A stretch of 64,000 nt of DNA, taken from positions 1 through 64,000 of the forward strand of contig JAHZLQ010000018.1 in assembly GCA_022599775.1 (NCBI GenBank). The letters are read 5' to 3'. Positions 35,476 through 43,816 of this stretch are shown here, piece by piece; position 1 is the first letter of the stretch, and every line of letters starts with the position of its first letter. Under the pieces are notes generated by a model. The model saw only the letters and a program-made list of their open reading frames with translations, was not told where the DNA came from and searched no databases. The stretch is from Gammaproteobacteria bacterium. GTDB taxonomy: Bacteria; Pseudomonadota; Gammaproteobacteria; Nevskiales; Nevskiaceae. The position numbers were made by a program, and so were the translations under genes.

Positions 35476-37137
35476 TTGAGTCAGCGTCCGGACAAGGAAT
35501 ACGACTACATCGTGGTCGGCGGCGGTTCGGCAGGCTGCGTCGTCGCCGGCCGATTGACGGAGGATCCGAAGGTCTCCGTCTGTCTATTGGAAGCCGGCGG
35601 CGGCGGCGACAACATGGTGGTCAATGTGCCCATTGGCGCCGTGGTGATGATGCCGACCAGGATCGGTAACTGGGCATTCGTCACCGAACCGCAGTCAGGC
35701 TTGAACGGACGGCGCGGCTATCAGCCGAGAGGCAAGAATCTCGGCGGCTCTTCGGCCATGAATGCCATGGTCTATATCCGCGGCCATCAGTCCGACTACG
35801 ACCACTGGAGTGCATTGGGCAATACCGGTTGGTCATATCGCGAGGTGCTGCCGTACTTCATCCGCAGTGAAGGAAACGAGCAAATTCGTAACGAGTGGCA
35901 CGGCAACGACGGGCCGCTGTCGGTTTCTGACCTGCGCACGGACAGCGCCATGCATGACCGCTATCTTGAGGCCGCCCGGCAGCTTGGTTTCCGGGTGACC
36001 AACGACTTCAACGGGGCCGACCAAGAAGGTGTCGGCCTTTACCAGGTGACCCAGAAGGACGGCCGTCGATGCAGCGCAGCGCGCGCCTACCTGCTCCCTC
36101 ACATGGGGAAGCGGCCGAATCTCTCCGTCTTCACGGGTGCGCATACGCAACGGATTTTGTTCGAAGGTCGGCGGGCCGTCGGTGTCGCCGTGCGCCTGAA
36201 TGGGGTTGAGCATTTTGTGCGCGCACGGCGCGAAGTGATCCTATCGGCTGGCGCCTTCCAGTCCCCGCAGTTGCTGATGCTCTCCGGCATTGGCGACACT
36301 AAGGAGTTGCAACGCTACGGAATCCCGGTTATTCACCATTTGCCTGGCGTTGGGCAGAACCTGCAGGATCATCCGGATTTCGTGTTCGGATATCGCAGCA
36401 CCTTCCGTTATTCGATCGGGTTCTCGCTGGTTGGGGCGTTGCGGATGATCCGCGAGTTCTTCCGTTTCCGTCGGTCCGGTCGGGGTACTTTCACTTCGAA
36501 CTTTGCCGAAGGCGGTGGCTTCCTGAAAACCCGTCCGGACCTTCCGGCACCGGACGTGCAACTGCACTTCGTCGTCGCCCTCGTTGACGACCACGCGCGC
36601 AAGCTGCATTTCGGCCACGGCGTGTCCTGCCATGTCTGCTTGTTGCGGCCGCGTAGCACGGGGACCGTGCGTCTGCAGTCGGCGAACTCCGAAGATGCTC
36701 CGGCAATCGATCCGGCATTCTTCAAGGACTCTCGTGATCTGCAGGATTTGGTGGAAGGCTTCAAGTTGACGCGCCGCCTGATGGAGGCTCCCGCCCTAGC
36801 CGGCGTCGTGGGTAAAGACTTGTTCACTGCTGGTGTGAAGACGGACCAGGAGATCGCCGACGTAATCCGCACGCGCGCGGACTCGGTCTATCATCCGGTC
36901 GGTACCTGCAAGATGGGCATTGACGAGATGGCGGTGGTCGATCCACAGCTGCGTGTCCATGGCTGTGAGGCGCTACGTGTCGTTGACGCCTCCATCATGC
37001 CAACGCTTATTGGCGGCAATACCAACGCCCCGGCCATGATGATCGCCGAAAAGGCCGTCGACATGATTCTGGGTAGGATGCCTGCGGCAAACGCTCGGTC
37101 GGCGCCGCCACGCCAAGTCGATGCAGTTCTGGCCTGA
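35476..37137 (+). CDS. alkJ: GMC family alcohol dehydrogenase (AlkJ-like)
   Basis: The 553-residue FAD-dependent oxidoreductase probably oxidises the 1-alkanol produced by AlkB and passes electrons to the membrane. The FAD fold YIVVGGGSAGCVVAGRL is at 11-27; GMC signatures include RGKNLGGSSAMNAMVYIRG and GAFQSPQLLMLSGIG; the catalytic His region is SVYHPVGTCKMG, with GNTNAPAMMIAEKA at the C terminus. TTG 35476 follows GAGGAGAAC. The 256 bases between alkB and this gene contain no other gene and no obvious terminator. The symbol is by homology to Pseudomonas alkJ. Confidence 0.88.
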   Translation: MSQRPDKEYDYIVVGGGSAGCVVAGRLTEDPKVSVCLLEAGGGGDNMVVNVPIGAVVMMPTRIGNWAFVTEPQSGLNGRRGYQPRGKNLGGSSAMNAMVYIRGHQSDYDHWSALGNTGWSYREVLPYFIRSEGNEQIRNEWHGNDGPLSVSDLRTDSAMHDRYLEAARQLGFRVTNDFNGADQEGVGLYQVTQKDGRRCSAARAYLLPHMGKRPNLSVFTGAHTQRILFEGRRAVGVAVRLNGVEHFVRARREVILSAGAFQSPQLLMLSGIGDTKELQRYGIPVIHHLPGVGQNLQDHPDFVFGYRSTFRYSIGFSLVGALRMIREFFRFRRSGRGTFTSNFAEGGGFLKTRPDLPAPDVQLHFVVALVDDHARKLHFGHGVSCHVCLLRPRSTGTVRLQSANSEDAPAIDPAFFKDSRDLQDLVEGFKLTRRLMEAPALAGVVGKDLFTAGVKTDQEIADVIRTRADSVYHPVGTCKMGIDEMAVVDPQLRVHGCEALRVVDASIMPTLIGGNTNAPAMMIAEKAVDMILGRMPAANARSAPPRQVDAVLA

Positions 37138-37271
37138 GCGAAAATCTCCGACCGCGTCCTTGGAGCGGTGTCGGAACTGGTGCGCTGCAAGGCGTTGCAA
37201 CGGGCGACGCCGATGTAGCCCCGTCGGAGGAGATCACCAGTTTTGCGCAAGGCTGTGCCACTGGCTCACCG

Positions 37272-37313
37272 GGTAACCCCCCCCATTTTCAGCTGATTTG
37301 AGGGGGGATTACC
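37272..37313. repeat. Inverted repeat between GMC and Fic genes
   Basis: GGTAACCCCCC (from 37272) and GGGGGGATTACC (37302-37313) form an 11 of 12 base-pair stem around a loop that contains CAGCTG. It lies between convergent genes, just past the Fic stop. The T-rich ATTTTTATT downstream is separated by CGCGGG, so it is a poor terminator on the plus strand; it may be the end of a former mobile element. Confidence 0.5.
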
Positions 37314-37322
37314 GCGGGATTT

Positions 37323-38552
37323 TTATTGATCGGGAAACAGCCCCGGCAGCCAGCGCGCCGCAAGCTTCGCCGGAAACGCCAGATGCAGAGGGGCGCGGGT
37401 TGAGGCGGCTGTCAGCACACCCGCATCCAGCAAGGCCGACGTGATCCTGCGGGCCTGGCGCTCGCCGGTTCCCAGAACCTTGAGGGCATCCGCGCGCGGC
37501 AGCTCCCCGCGATAGAGCACCGCATCGAGTACTGCGTCTGCGCGTGGCGGTAAGTTGCCAAGCCGGATTTCCTCTTCGGCCCAGATCAGGATGCGATGGC
37601 GCAGACGCTCGGGCTGGATCAGCGATTCCATGAAGTTGATCTGGTCGATGCAGGTTTCCAGAAAGAACACCGCAAACTCGGCCAGGCGCGATTCACTGAG
37701 ATTGCCGCGTCCGTCATAGTCGCCGTGGCGTGGCTCGTCGCAGGCCGCCAGATGGGTTTTATAGGCTTGCTCCCGCCGTGCCAGCCCGCGCGCCACCGAC
37801 CAGATGCCGCCGGTATTCATCGCCTCGCGCAGGATGGCGTAGGACATCAGGCGCGCCACGCGGCCGTTTCCATCCAGAAACGGGTGCATCCACAGCAGGC
37901 GATGATGCGCGGTCGCCGCCGCGATGATCGTCTCCACCTTGCCGAGCCTGGCATAGCCGTCCTCAAAGCGCCGCATGAAACGGGGCAGGGCGCCGGGGCT
38001 GGCGGGGATATGCCGCCCCACGGCCACGTCACGATGACGCAGGCGGCCCGGTATCACCCGGATGCGTTCCCCCGAGTCCGGATTTTCCACCCAGAGCAAA
38101 TCATCCGGCAGGCGCTCACAAAAGCGCTGGTGTACCGCGAGAATCGAGGCCTCTGAGGTGGCCGGACCCGGCAAGCCGCCTTCGTCGATCCACTGCTGCA
38201 CCTCGATATGGGCTTTGGCTTCGAGCTGAAGATCGCGCTTCTTCGGATCGCGGCTGTAGTCTTCCTTGAGCGCCCGCTCAATATCGACCGGGTGCGTATC
38301 GTGACCTTCGATCAGATTGCTGTAATAGCAGTTCATCGAACGCACCATCGTCGCCAGCGCCCGCACGATCTGCGGCGGCAGGCTGCGGCTCAGCCCGGTC
38401 GATTTCTCCGTCAGCTCGACAGTCAGATCGGCCAGCCGGGAGCGGTGCGCGGAGCTTTCCCGGATCAACAGCGGCTCCATCGTCGTCGGTATCTCGCCGC
38501 GATCGACAGGCGTTTCTATGTCCGCTTTGATGTCCTGTTCTTCATCACTCAT
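37323..38552 (-). CDS. Fic family protein AMP-transferase (self-inhibited type)
   Basis: The 409-residue protein has an N-terminal Fic_N region, a Fic domain with the full catalytic motif HPFLDGNGR (223-231) and a C-terminal winged-helix-like region (ADALKVLGTGERQARRITSALLDAGV). Fic proteins usually transfer AMP to a hydroxyl of a target protein. SNLIEG at 78-83 fits the inhibitory S/TxxxE(G/N) helix in the N-terminal part, typical of self-inhibited (class II) enzymes. No antitoxin gene is adjacent. It lies in the mobile region next to transposase remnants. Confidence 0.9.
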   Translation of the reverse strand: MSDEEQDIKADIETPVDRGEIPTTMEPLLIRESSAHRSRLADLTVELTEKSTGLSRSLPPQIVRALATMVRSMNCYYSNLIEGHDTHPVDIERALKEDYSRDPKKRDLQLEAKAHIEVQQWIDEGGLPGPATSEASILAVHQRFCERLPDDLLWVENPDSGERIRVIPGRLRHRDVAVGRHIPASPGALPRFMRRFEDGYARLGKVETIIAAATAHHRLLWMHPFLDGNGRVARLMSYAILREAMNTGGIWSVARGLARREQAYKTHLAACDEPRHGDYDGRGNLSESRLAEFAVFFLETCIDQINFMESLIQPERLRHRILIWAEEEIRLGNLPPRADAVLDAVLYRGELPRADALKVLGTGERQARRITSALLDAGVLTAASTRAPLHLAFPAKLAARWLPGLFPDQ

Positions 38553-38616
38553 AATCCATTATTATCATGGAATTACGATAGATGCGAGCAAATTCGAGCA
38601 CATGGTGATGTCCGCT

Positions 38617-38919
38617 TCAATGGCCGGATCGAAACATTGGCAACGCACGCTTGGGCTCTGGCGTTGCTGCGTTGAGCGCGGCTACCTGCTGCCGCCAAGC
38701 GCTCGGGTGCGGTGAATACAAGAGCTCTCGCCGCAGTAGGGCGCCGATCTCGCCGTCCGGCAGGTTCTGCGCCATGCCAACGATCCGGCGCTTATCACGC
38801 AAGGAGAATCGCCGTCGCGACGCCTTGGCAGTCAACTCATTGGATCCACGGGACTTTGCTGCCGAGGCACTTGGCACTGCTTGCTCCGAGGCGGAAAGGG
38901 CTTGGATTTCGGGTTTCAT
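38617..38919 (-). pseudogene. Transposase OrfA remnant (IS3-like)
   Basis: The 100-codon frame carries a helix-turn-helix transposase start: SRRRFSLRDKRRIVGMAQNL, GEIGALLRRELLYSPHPSAW and RQQVAAL, matching OrfA proteins of IS3-like elements. The remaining part diverges and stops early, and there is no OrfB with a DDE domain. It marks the right side of the alkane/Fic insertion, about 200 bases before the CerR-like gene. Confidence 0.7.
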
Positions 38920-39120
38920 GAGAGGCGGCTACCTTCAGTAATTGTGAAGAGGTAGCAGTCTCAGGTCGCATTGGCATGGGGGAGTAATTTCGGGGGAGGT
39001 ATCGGTCGAGGAATGCCCTGTTGTTCTATACAGTCCTTTGGACGCTGTGAGCCGGATGGTGGTGGAGCCAACCCCGGCACCGGCGAGTATCCGCGACCTT
39101 CCGTTCAAAAACCGACCTCG

Positions 39121-40089
39121 ATGACTCAGCCGCAGCAGAACTCCGCGCAGGCGCCGCTCGCGGCCGTGACCGGCGCCACTGGCTTCATCGGCCGGCATCT
39201 CGTGCCGGCGCTGGCCAATGCCGGTTGGCGGGTGCGCCTGCTGCTGCGCCGCGAACCGGTCGATCCGCTGTGGCAGGGCTTGCGGCCGGAGGTCGTGGCC
39301 GGTGAGCTTGGACAGCCTGCGGCGCTGTCGCGTCTGGTCGAAGGCGCCGATGCGATCATTCACGTGGCCGGCCTGATCAAGGCGGCACGGCGTTCGCAGT
39401 TCTACCGCGTCAATCGCGACGGGACCGAGTCGCTGGCGCGGATCGCTGCAAACGAGGCGCCCGGTGCTCGTTTCCTGCACGTCTCCAGTCTCGCGGCGCG
39501 TGAACCGACCTTGTCCAACTACGCCGCCAGCAAGCGAGCCGGCGAAGAAGCGGCGCTGACGCTGCGCGGCGCGCAGGCAACGGTGCTGCGTCCGCCCGCG
39601 GTCTACGGCCCCGGCGATCGCGAAACCCTGGTGTTCTTTCAGCTTGCGCGCGGTCGTCTGGTGCCGATGCTGGGCCCACCTGCGGCCCGCTCGGCGCTGA
39701 TTCATGTCGAGGATCTGGTGTCGCTGCTGGTCGCGCTGGCCGCGGGTCCACCGCAGGGGCGCGTGATCACCGCGGCCGACGCGCGGCCGCAGGGGTACTC
39801 CTGGGCCGAGGTTCTTGGGGCCGCGGCACGGGCGGTCGGCAACCCGAACCCGAAACTGTTTGCGGCGCCGTGGCCGCTGCTGCGCGGGGTCGCGGCGGTC
39901 GGTGATGTCGCGCGCCTGTTCGGCTCGGCGTCGATGCTGAGTTCGCAGAAGCTGCGCGAGCTGCGTCATCCGGACTGGTCGGTCTCCGAGGCCGAATGGG
40001 CGCGGCCTGCCGCGTGGCAGCCGCGCTACGATCTGGAATCGGGGTTCGCCGAAACCGCCGATTGGTATCGGCAGGCGGGCTGGCTCTGA
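39121..40089 (+). CDS. cerR: NAD(P)-dependent epimerase/reductase, CerR-like
   Basis: A 322-residue extended-SDR protein with the Rossmann loop VTGATGFIGRHL near residue 16, SSLAA in the active-site strand, and the NYAASKRAGEEAAL catalytic segment (Tyr and Lys). In the Caulobacter ceramide pathway a protein of this family (CerR) reduces the keto group of the N-acylated 3-ketosphinganine; assignment here rests on the pathway context. ATG 39121. The first 10 codons are duplicated at 32178, suggesting the gene once lay closer to the upstream lipid genes. Confidence 0.75.
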   Translation: MTQPQQNSAQAPLAAVTGATGFIGRHLVPALANAGWRVRLLLRREPVDPLWQGLRPEVVAGELGQPAALSRLVEGADAIIHVAGLIKAARRSQFYRVNRDGTESLARIAANEAPGARFLHVSSLAAREPTLSNYAASKRAGEEAALTLRGAQATVLRPPAVYGPGDRETLVFFQLARGRLVPMLGPPAARSALIHVEDLVSLLVALAAGPPQGRVITAADARPQGYSWAEVLGAAARAVGNPNPKLFAAPWPLLRGVAAVGDVARLFGSASMLSSQKLRELRHPDWSVSEAEWARPAAWQPRYDLESGFAETADWYRQAGWL

Positions 40090-40126
40090 TTCCCACCGGG
40101 ATTTCGAGACCCGCCGTCGCCCGGTT

Positions 40127-40156
40127 CCCGGATTCCGCTGCGCTTCATCCGGGCTA
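40127..40156 (+). repeat. REP-type half element
   Basis: CCCGGATTCCGCTGCGCTTC and the following ATCCGGGCTA form one arm of the widespread palindromic repeat seen in full at 62003-62092. It lies between the convergent CerR-like and Tam41-like genes. Confidence 0.6.
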
Positions 40157-40202
40157 CTCGCCATCCGTCTTTTCGGATGTCGGATCAGGTCGACGAACGT
40201 TC

Positions 40203-41135
40203 CTAACGCAGCACGCCGTTGCGGCGCAGCCGCAGATACAGGGCGGGCGCGGCCAGAACCGGGTGCCGCCGCTGAAATTCCGTCGGCTCCAGGCGGTAAC
40301 CGGAGTGACGTTCGACCTTCCAGGCGATGTAGTCCATGCCGTTGTCGAAGGTGCCGGCGGCCTTGATCAGACGCAGCGCGTTGAGCGGACGTCCCAGCCG
40401 TTGACGCAAGGCCCAGCGGCGTCCGGCGGCGGTGCGTTCGGCTGGGCTTGATCGCGGTACCAGTTGATCACCGTCATGATCGAATTCGATGCCGGCAGCG
40501 CGCCAGGCGGCGGGCAGCAGTGCGGCGTAGCGCGCGGCGTCGCGGGCCACCAGATCGGCACCGCGATCGCTGCGTTCTACGCGCAGCTCCGCCCGGTAGG
40601 TGCGTGCATACAGGGCGCGCCAGTAGTCGAGTGTCTTGCCGCGTTCGGGGCCGAGCAGCGCCGCCCATTGCGCGGCGGTAAGGGTGGCCGCCCGCACCGC
40701 GTCCCGCAGGTTTTGCCTGTCCGCTTCACTGCGCGCGTAGAGGCAGATGCTGGGCTGGGAGAATCGCGCCCACAGCGTGGTGTCGATCGCGCGAACCGAC
40801 ATCGCTTTGTGGAACTGCGCGAGTGTCATCACCGCGTATTTGGCGCGCAGCGTCTGCCCGCCGAGTTCGGTCTCCAGGTAACCCACATTCGGTGGCAGCA
40901 GACGGTTGGCGAGGGCCGCCGTCCTGGATGCTGGCCAGTCGGCGCAACGGTCGAGCAGGATGTAGAAATCGAGCACGCCGTCGAGTGCGGTGTCGCGCAA
41001 GGCGGAGCCGTAGAACAACACCGCGGCGGTGCCGTCGCCGGCGCGTTCCGCCAGCTGACGGGCGAGGGCGACGGCTACCTCCGGCGCGCCCCGAGCCAGC
41101 TCGGCGTCGAGCAGGGCGTCGATGTTCTCGTTCAC
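40203..41135 (-). CDS. Tam41-like cytidylyltransferase (putative)
   Basis: The 310-residue protein has a nucleotidyltransferase core AVLFYGSALRDTALDGVLDFYILLD near residue 38, followed by LPPNVGYLE, LRAKYAVMTLAQF and WARFSQPS. This order of motifs recalls Tam41, the mitochondrial CTP:phosphatidate cytidylyltransferase that makes CDP-diacylglycerol. GTG 41135 overlaps the stop of the CDP-alcohol phosphatidyltransferase (GTGA); the frame upstream is only shadow. Because its partner uses CDP-activated substrates, a role in making a CDP-lipid or CDP-alcohol is likely. The assignment is by motif memory and should be treated as probable. Confidence 0.65.
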   Translation of the reverse strand: MNENIDALLDAELARGAPEVAVALARQLAERAGDGTAAVLFYGSALRDTALDGVLDFYILLDRCADWPASRTAALANRLLPPNVGYLETELGGQTLRAKYAVMTLAQFHKAMSVRAIDTTLWARFSQPSICLYARSEADRQNLRDAVRAATLTAAQWAALLGPERGKTLDYWRALYARTYRAELRVERSDRGADLVARDAARYAALLPAAWRAAGIEFDHDGDQLVPRSSPAERTAAGRRWALRQRLGRPLNALRLIKAAGTFDNGMDYIAWKVERHSGYRLEPTEFQRRHPVLAAPALYLRLRRNGVLR

Positions 41136-42271
41136 GAAGCCGATGCGAGCCAGGACCGCAGCGGCCCGCGGCGTTTTGCGAGCAGGGCCTGGATCAGGCG
41201 CAATGCATGAACGAGCAGGCACAACACGGTCCAGACCGCCACGGCCAGAATGCCCAGGTCCGGCCGGCCGAACAGCACCGAGGCGGTCAGCAGCAGCAGG
41301 TTGGGATTGCGGCGCGCGGTGATCAGCCGGAAGCGGCTGTCGAAGCGCTCCCACACGTGCATTTCCATGCCGATCCAGGTGATGAACAGACCTTCTTCGA
41401 GCCGTTGCAACACATAGCCTGCAACGATCACGCCGAGCACCAGCGAGGCCTGCGGCAGGCTGAAGCCGGCGGCCGGCAGGCCCACGATCCAGGCCCACCA
41501 CCAGAACGGTGGATGGATCAGATCGATGGAGTGGTCAAACACATTGCCGAATGGCGAGGAGCGCACGGTGACGCGTGCCAGCTTGCCGTCCACGGTGTCG
41601 AGAAAGGTCATCGGCCAGGCGGCGAGCAAGCCCAGCACGTAATGGCCGGTCCAGAACCCGTACATCGCCAGCAGGACCAGCAAGAGGCTGAGACTGGTGA
41701 CTTGGTTGGGGCTGATGCCGAGTCGGGCGCACCAATGCGTCACGGCGCGCGCCGGGCGCGGCCACAGGTACAGGGTGACCAGATCGGTGACGCCCTTGTA
41801 GGCGCCGCCAAAGACGCGCTTCTCGACCGCCGCATGGTTCTCGGGGTTCAGCGGCAACAGGTAGGGTGCTTCGCGTTTGCGTAGCACGTCGTTGTAGGCG
41901 CTGCCGAGCGTCGCCGCGGTGACGGTCCGCACCGATGCCGGTGCACGCCGTTCGGCGAGCAGGCGACGGCCTTGTTCGGCTTCGGCGATCGGCAGCCTGA
42001 GCGCAACCGGTGCCTCGTCCGCGCCGAGCAGGGCGAGACTGCCTTCGGCTTCCACCAGACCGCGCACCAGGATGTCGTCGAACACCCAGTCGGCACGCAG
42101 CAGCAGGATGTGCTGGGCGGTGGCGGACGCGCCGTCGACAGCCACTCCGAATCGCGCCAGCTGGCGGCCGAACCGCTCCTGCGGAGACAGTCCCCAGACA
42201 CGCAGCGCCGAGTCGCCGACGAGCTCGCCGACGACCTGGCCGCTCAGGGCGGCAGAGCTGGCGGCGCTCAC
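41132..42271 (-). CDS. CDP-alcohol phosphatidyltransferase with N-terminal NTase-like domain
   Basis: A 379-residue protein. Residues 1 to about 155 form a soluble domain resembling a degenerate nucleotidyltransferase; the rest is a membrane domain with the family motif DGKLARVTV...GNVFDHSIDLIHP (DGx2ARx8Gx3Dx3D). These enzymes displace CMP from a CDP-linked substrate. The layout recalls the fused IPCT-DIPPS enzyme of inositol-phosphate synthesis. GTG 42271 has GGGGAG seven bases upstream and leaves room for a divergent promoter; ATG 42355 would lie six bases from the next gene. It is followed by the Tam41-like gene, overlapping by four bases. Confidence 0.82.
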   Translation of the reverse strand: MSAASSAALSGQVVGELVGDSALRVWGLSPQERFGRQLARFGVAVDGASATAQHILLLRADWVFDDILVRGLVEAEGSLALLGADEAPVALRLPIAEAEQGRRLLAERRAPASVRTVTAATLGSAYNDVLRKREAPYLLPLNPENHAAVEKRVFGGAYKGVTDLVTLYLWPRPARAVTHWCARLGISPNQVTSLSLLLVLLAMYGFWTGHYVLGLLAAWPMTFLDTVDGKLARVTVRSSPFGNVFDHSIDLIHPPFWWWAWIVGLPAAGFSLPQASLVLGVIVAGYVLQRLEEGLFITWIGMEMHVWERFDSRFRLITARRNPNLLLLTASVLFGRPDLGILAVAVWTVLCLLVHALRLIQALLAKRRGPLRSWLASAS

Positions 42272-42360
42272 AGAACACTCCCCGCAACGGAGCCGGCGCA
42301 CGGCGACGGCGTCAGATTTGGCATGATCGGCACGATTCGAAACGTAGACCGCCATTATCG

Positions 42361-43245
42361 ATGAACAGCTTCACGTTTGCGCATGTCTCAGACCTGCACC
42401 TGCCGTTCGAGCCGGCGCTGTCGCTGTGGCAGCACTTCAGCAAGCGCCAGCTCAGCGTCTGGTCATGGCGCCGGCGCAAGGTGCTGCACCGCCCGGAAAT
42501 TCTCGATGCGCTGGCCAGCGACCTGCGATCGCCGGACATCGAACATGTGGTGGTGACCGGCGATCTCACCAATTTTTCCCTGCCGGACGAATTCCGTCAG
42601 GCGGCGCGGTGGCTGGAGACCCTGGTCCCGGCCGCCCGGCTCAGTCTGGTGCCCGGCAACCACGACGCCCTGGTGCCGGTGGTCGCGACGCAGGGCATCG
42701 ATCACCTGGCGCCGTGGATGCGGGCCGAGGCCGGTTGGCCGACGGTGCACCGGCATCAGGGCGTCACCCTGATCGGCCTGAACTCGGCCCTGCCGACCGC
42801 CCCGCTGCTGGCGCAGGGGGCTCTCGGCAGCGATCAGCTCGCTCGTCTGGAGCAGTTGCTGAGGGAGGAGGGCAAGGCCGGCCGCACACGTGTTGTGCTC
42901 CTTCACCATCCGGTCGCCGACGGCGCCGTGTCCTGGCGCAAGGCGCTGCGCGACCGCGCCGGCCTGCAAGCGGTCCTGCGGCGCGTCGGCGCCGAGCTGA
43001 TCCTGCACGGCCATGCACGCGATGCGCGCCTGGACAGTATTGCCGGCCCGGGCGCCCCGATCCCCTGTGTGTGCGTGCCATCGTCGTCGGCGGTGCCGAA
43101 TCCGCAGGACGAAGGTGCTCGCTGGCATCGACTGTGCCTGTACGAAGAGGCGGGTCGCAAACGTCTGGAAGTCGACGTACGGCGCTGGACGCCGCAGACG
43201 CAGACCTTCGCAAGCACGGCGCGCTATGTGCTGTGCCTGCCATGA
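42361..43245 (+). CDS. Metallophosphoesterase
   Basis: The 294-residue calcineurin-like phosphoesterase has the metal-binding blocks: FAHVSDLHL, VVTGDLTN, VPGNHD, LLHHPV and LHGHARDARLD. It likely removes a phosphate from a small molecule or lipid head group. ATG 42361 is the first good start. It heads the rightward run toward the HIT and LptFG genes and is divergent from the CDP-alcohol phosphatidyltransferase. The closest functional class cannot be set from sequence. Confidence 0.87.
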   Translation: MNSFTFAHVSDLHLPFEPALSLWQHFSKRQLSVWSWRRRKVLHRPEILDALASDLRSPDIEHVVVTGDLTNFSLPDEFRQAARWLETLVPAARLSLVPGNHDALVPVVATQGIDHLAPWMRAEAGWPTVHRHQGVTLIGLNSALPTAPLLAQGALGSDQLARLEQLLREEGKAGRTRVVLLHHPVADGAVSWRKALRDRAGLQAVLRRVGAELILHGHARDARLDSIAGPGAPIPCVCVPSSSAVPNPQDEGARWHRLCLYEEAGRKRLEVDVRRWTPQTQTFASTARYVLCLP

Positions 43246-43345
43246 TCCCTGCCTTGCTTTGAAGCTCCGCGGGGCTGGTCACCGGTCGGCGGCTGCGGCA
43301 CCCTGCGCAGCGCCGACGAACTTCTTAGCCGAGATCGATATCCCG

Positions 43346-43789
43346 ATGAGCAACCCGACAGAAAGCAAATTCGGTGACCCCGAAACCCGAATCGCCCAGA
43401 CCGCGCACTGGACCGTGCTGCTGCGGCCCAAGCAGCCGACGCTGGGCTCCCTGGTGCTGGTGTGCCGCGAACCGGTGCAGGCCTTCGCCGAACTCAGCGC
43501 AGCGGCCTACGCCGAGCTGCGCAACATCGTGACTCGCGTGGAACCGATGCTCAAGGCCGTCAGCGACTATCAGCGCATCAACTATCTGATGCTGATGATG
43601 GTCGACCCCGACGTGCACTTTCACGTCATTCCGCGCTACGACGGCGTGCGCAGCTTCGCCGGTAGCGAATACCCGGATGCCGGCTGGCCGGGGCCGCCGG
43701 CACTGGACGTGGCGATGACTCCTGAAGGTGCGGCCCGTGATGAACTGCTCGCGCGCCTGCGCGAGGCCTGGCAGTCGGTTCGTGACTGA
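43346..43789 (+). CDS. HIT family protein with altered histidine triad
   Basis: The 147-residue HIT-like fold has WTVLLRPKQPTLGSLVLVCR at the N-terminal half and the loop DPDVHFHVIPRYDG at the C-terminal side. The canonical HxHxHxx reads His-Phe-His-Val-Ile-Pro, so the third histidine is replaced by isoleucine. The middle histidine, which is the nucleophile in the family, is kept. HIT proteins hydrolyse or transfer nucleoside monophosphates. ATG 43346, 100 bases after the phosphoesterase and 27 bases before lptF. Confidence 0.82.
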   Translation: MSNPTESKFGDPETRIAQTAHWTVLLRPKQPTLGSLVLVCREPVQAFAELSAAAYAELRNIVTRVEPMLKAVSDYQRINYLMLMMVDPDVHFHVIPRYDGVRSFAGSEYPDAGWPGPPALDVAMTPEGAARDELLARLREAWQSVRD

Positions 43790-43816
43790 GCCCGTGACGC
43801 CGGATCGGATCGGTTC

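Noticed and set aside
37272..37313. Inverted repeat as terminator for the GMC gene
   Set aside because: The T-rich stretch is separated from the stem by CGCGGG and the gene stop is over 130 bases away; kept only as a repeat.
40203..41501. Longer 432-residue version of the Tam41-like protein
   Set aside because: The first 120 codons read through the overlapping CDP-alcohol phosphatidyltransferase gene in another frame; GTG 41135 gives the usual 4-base overlap.
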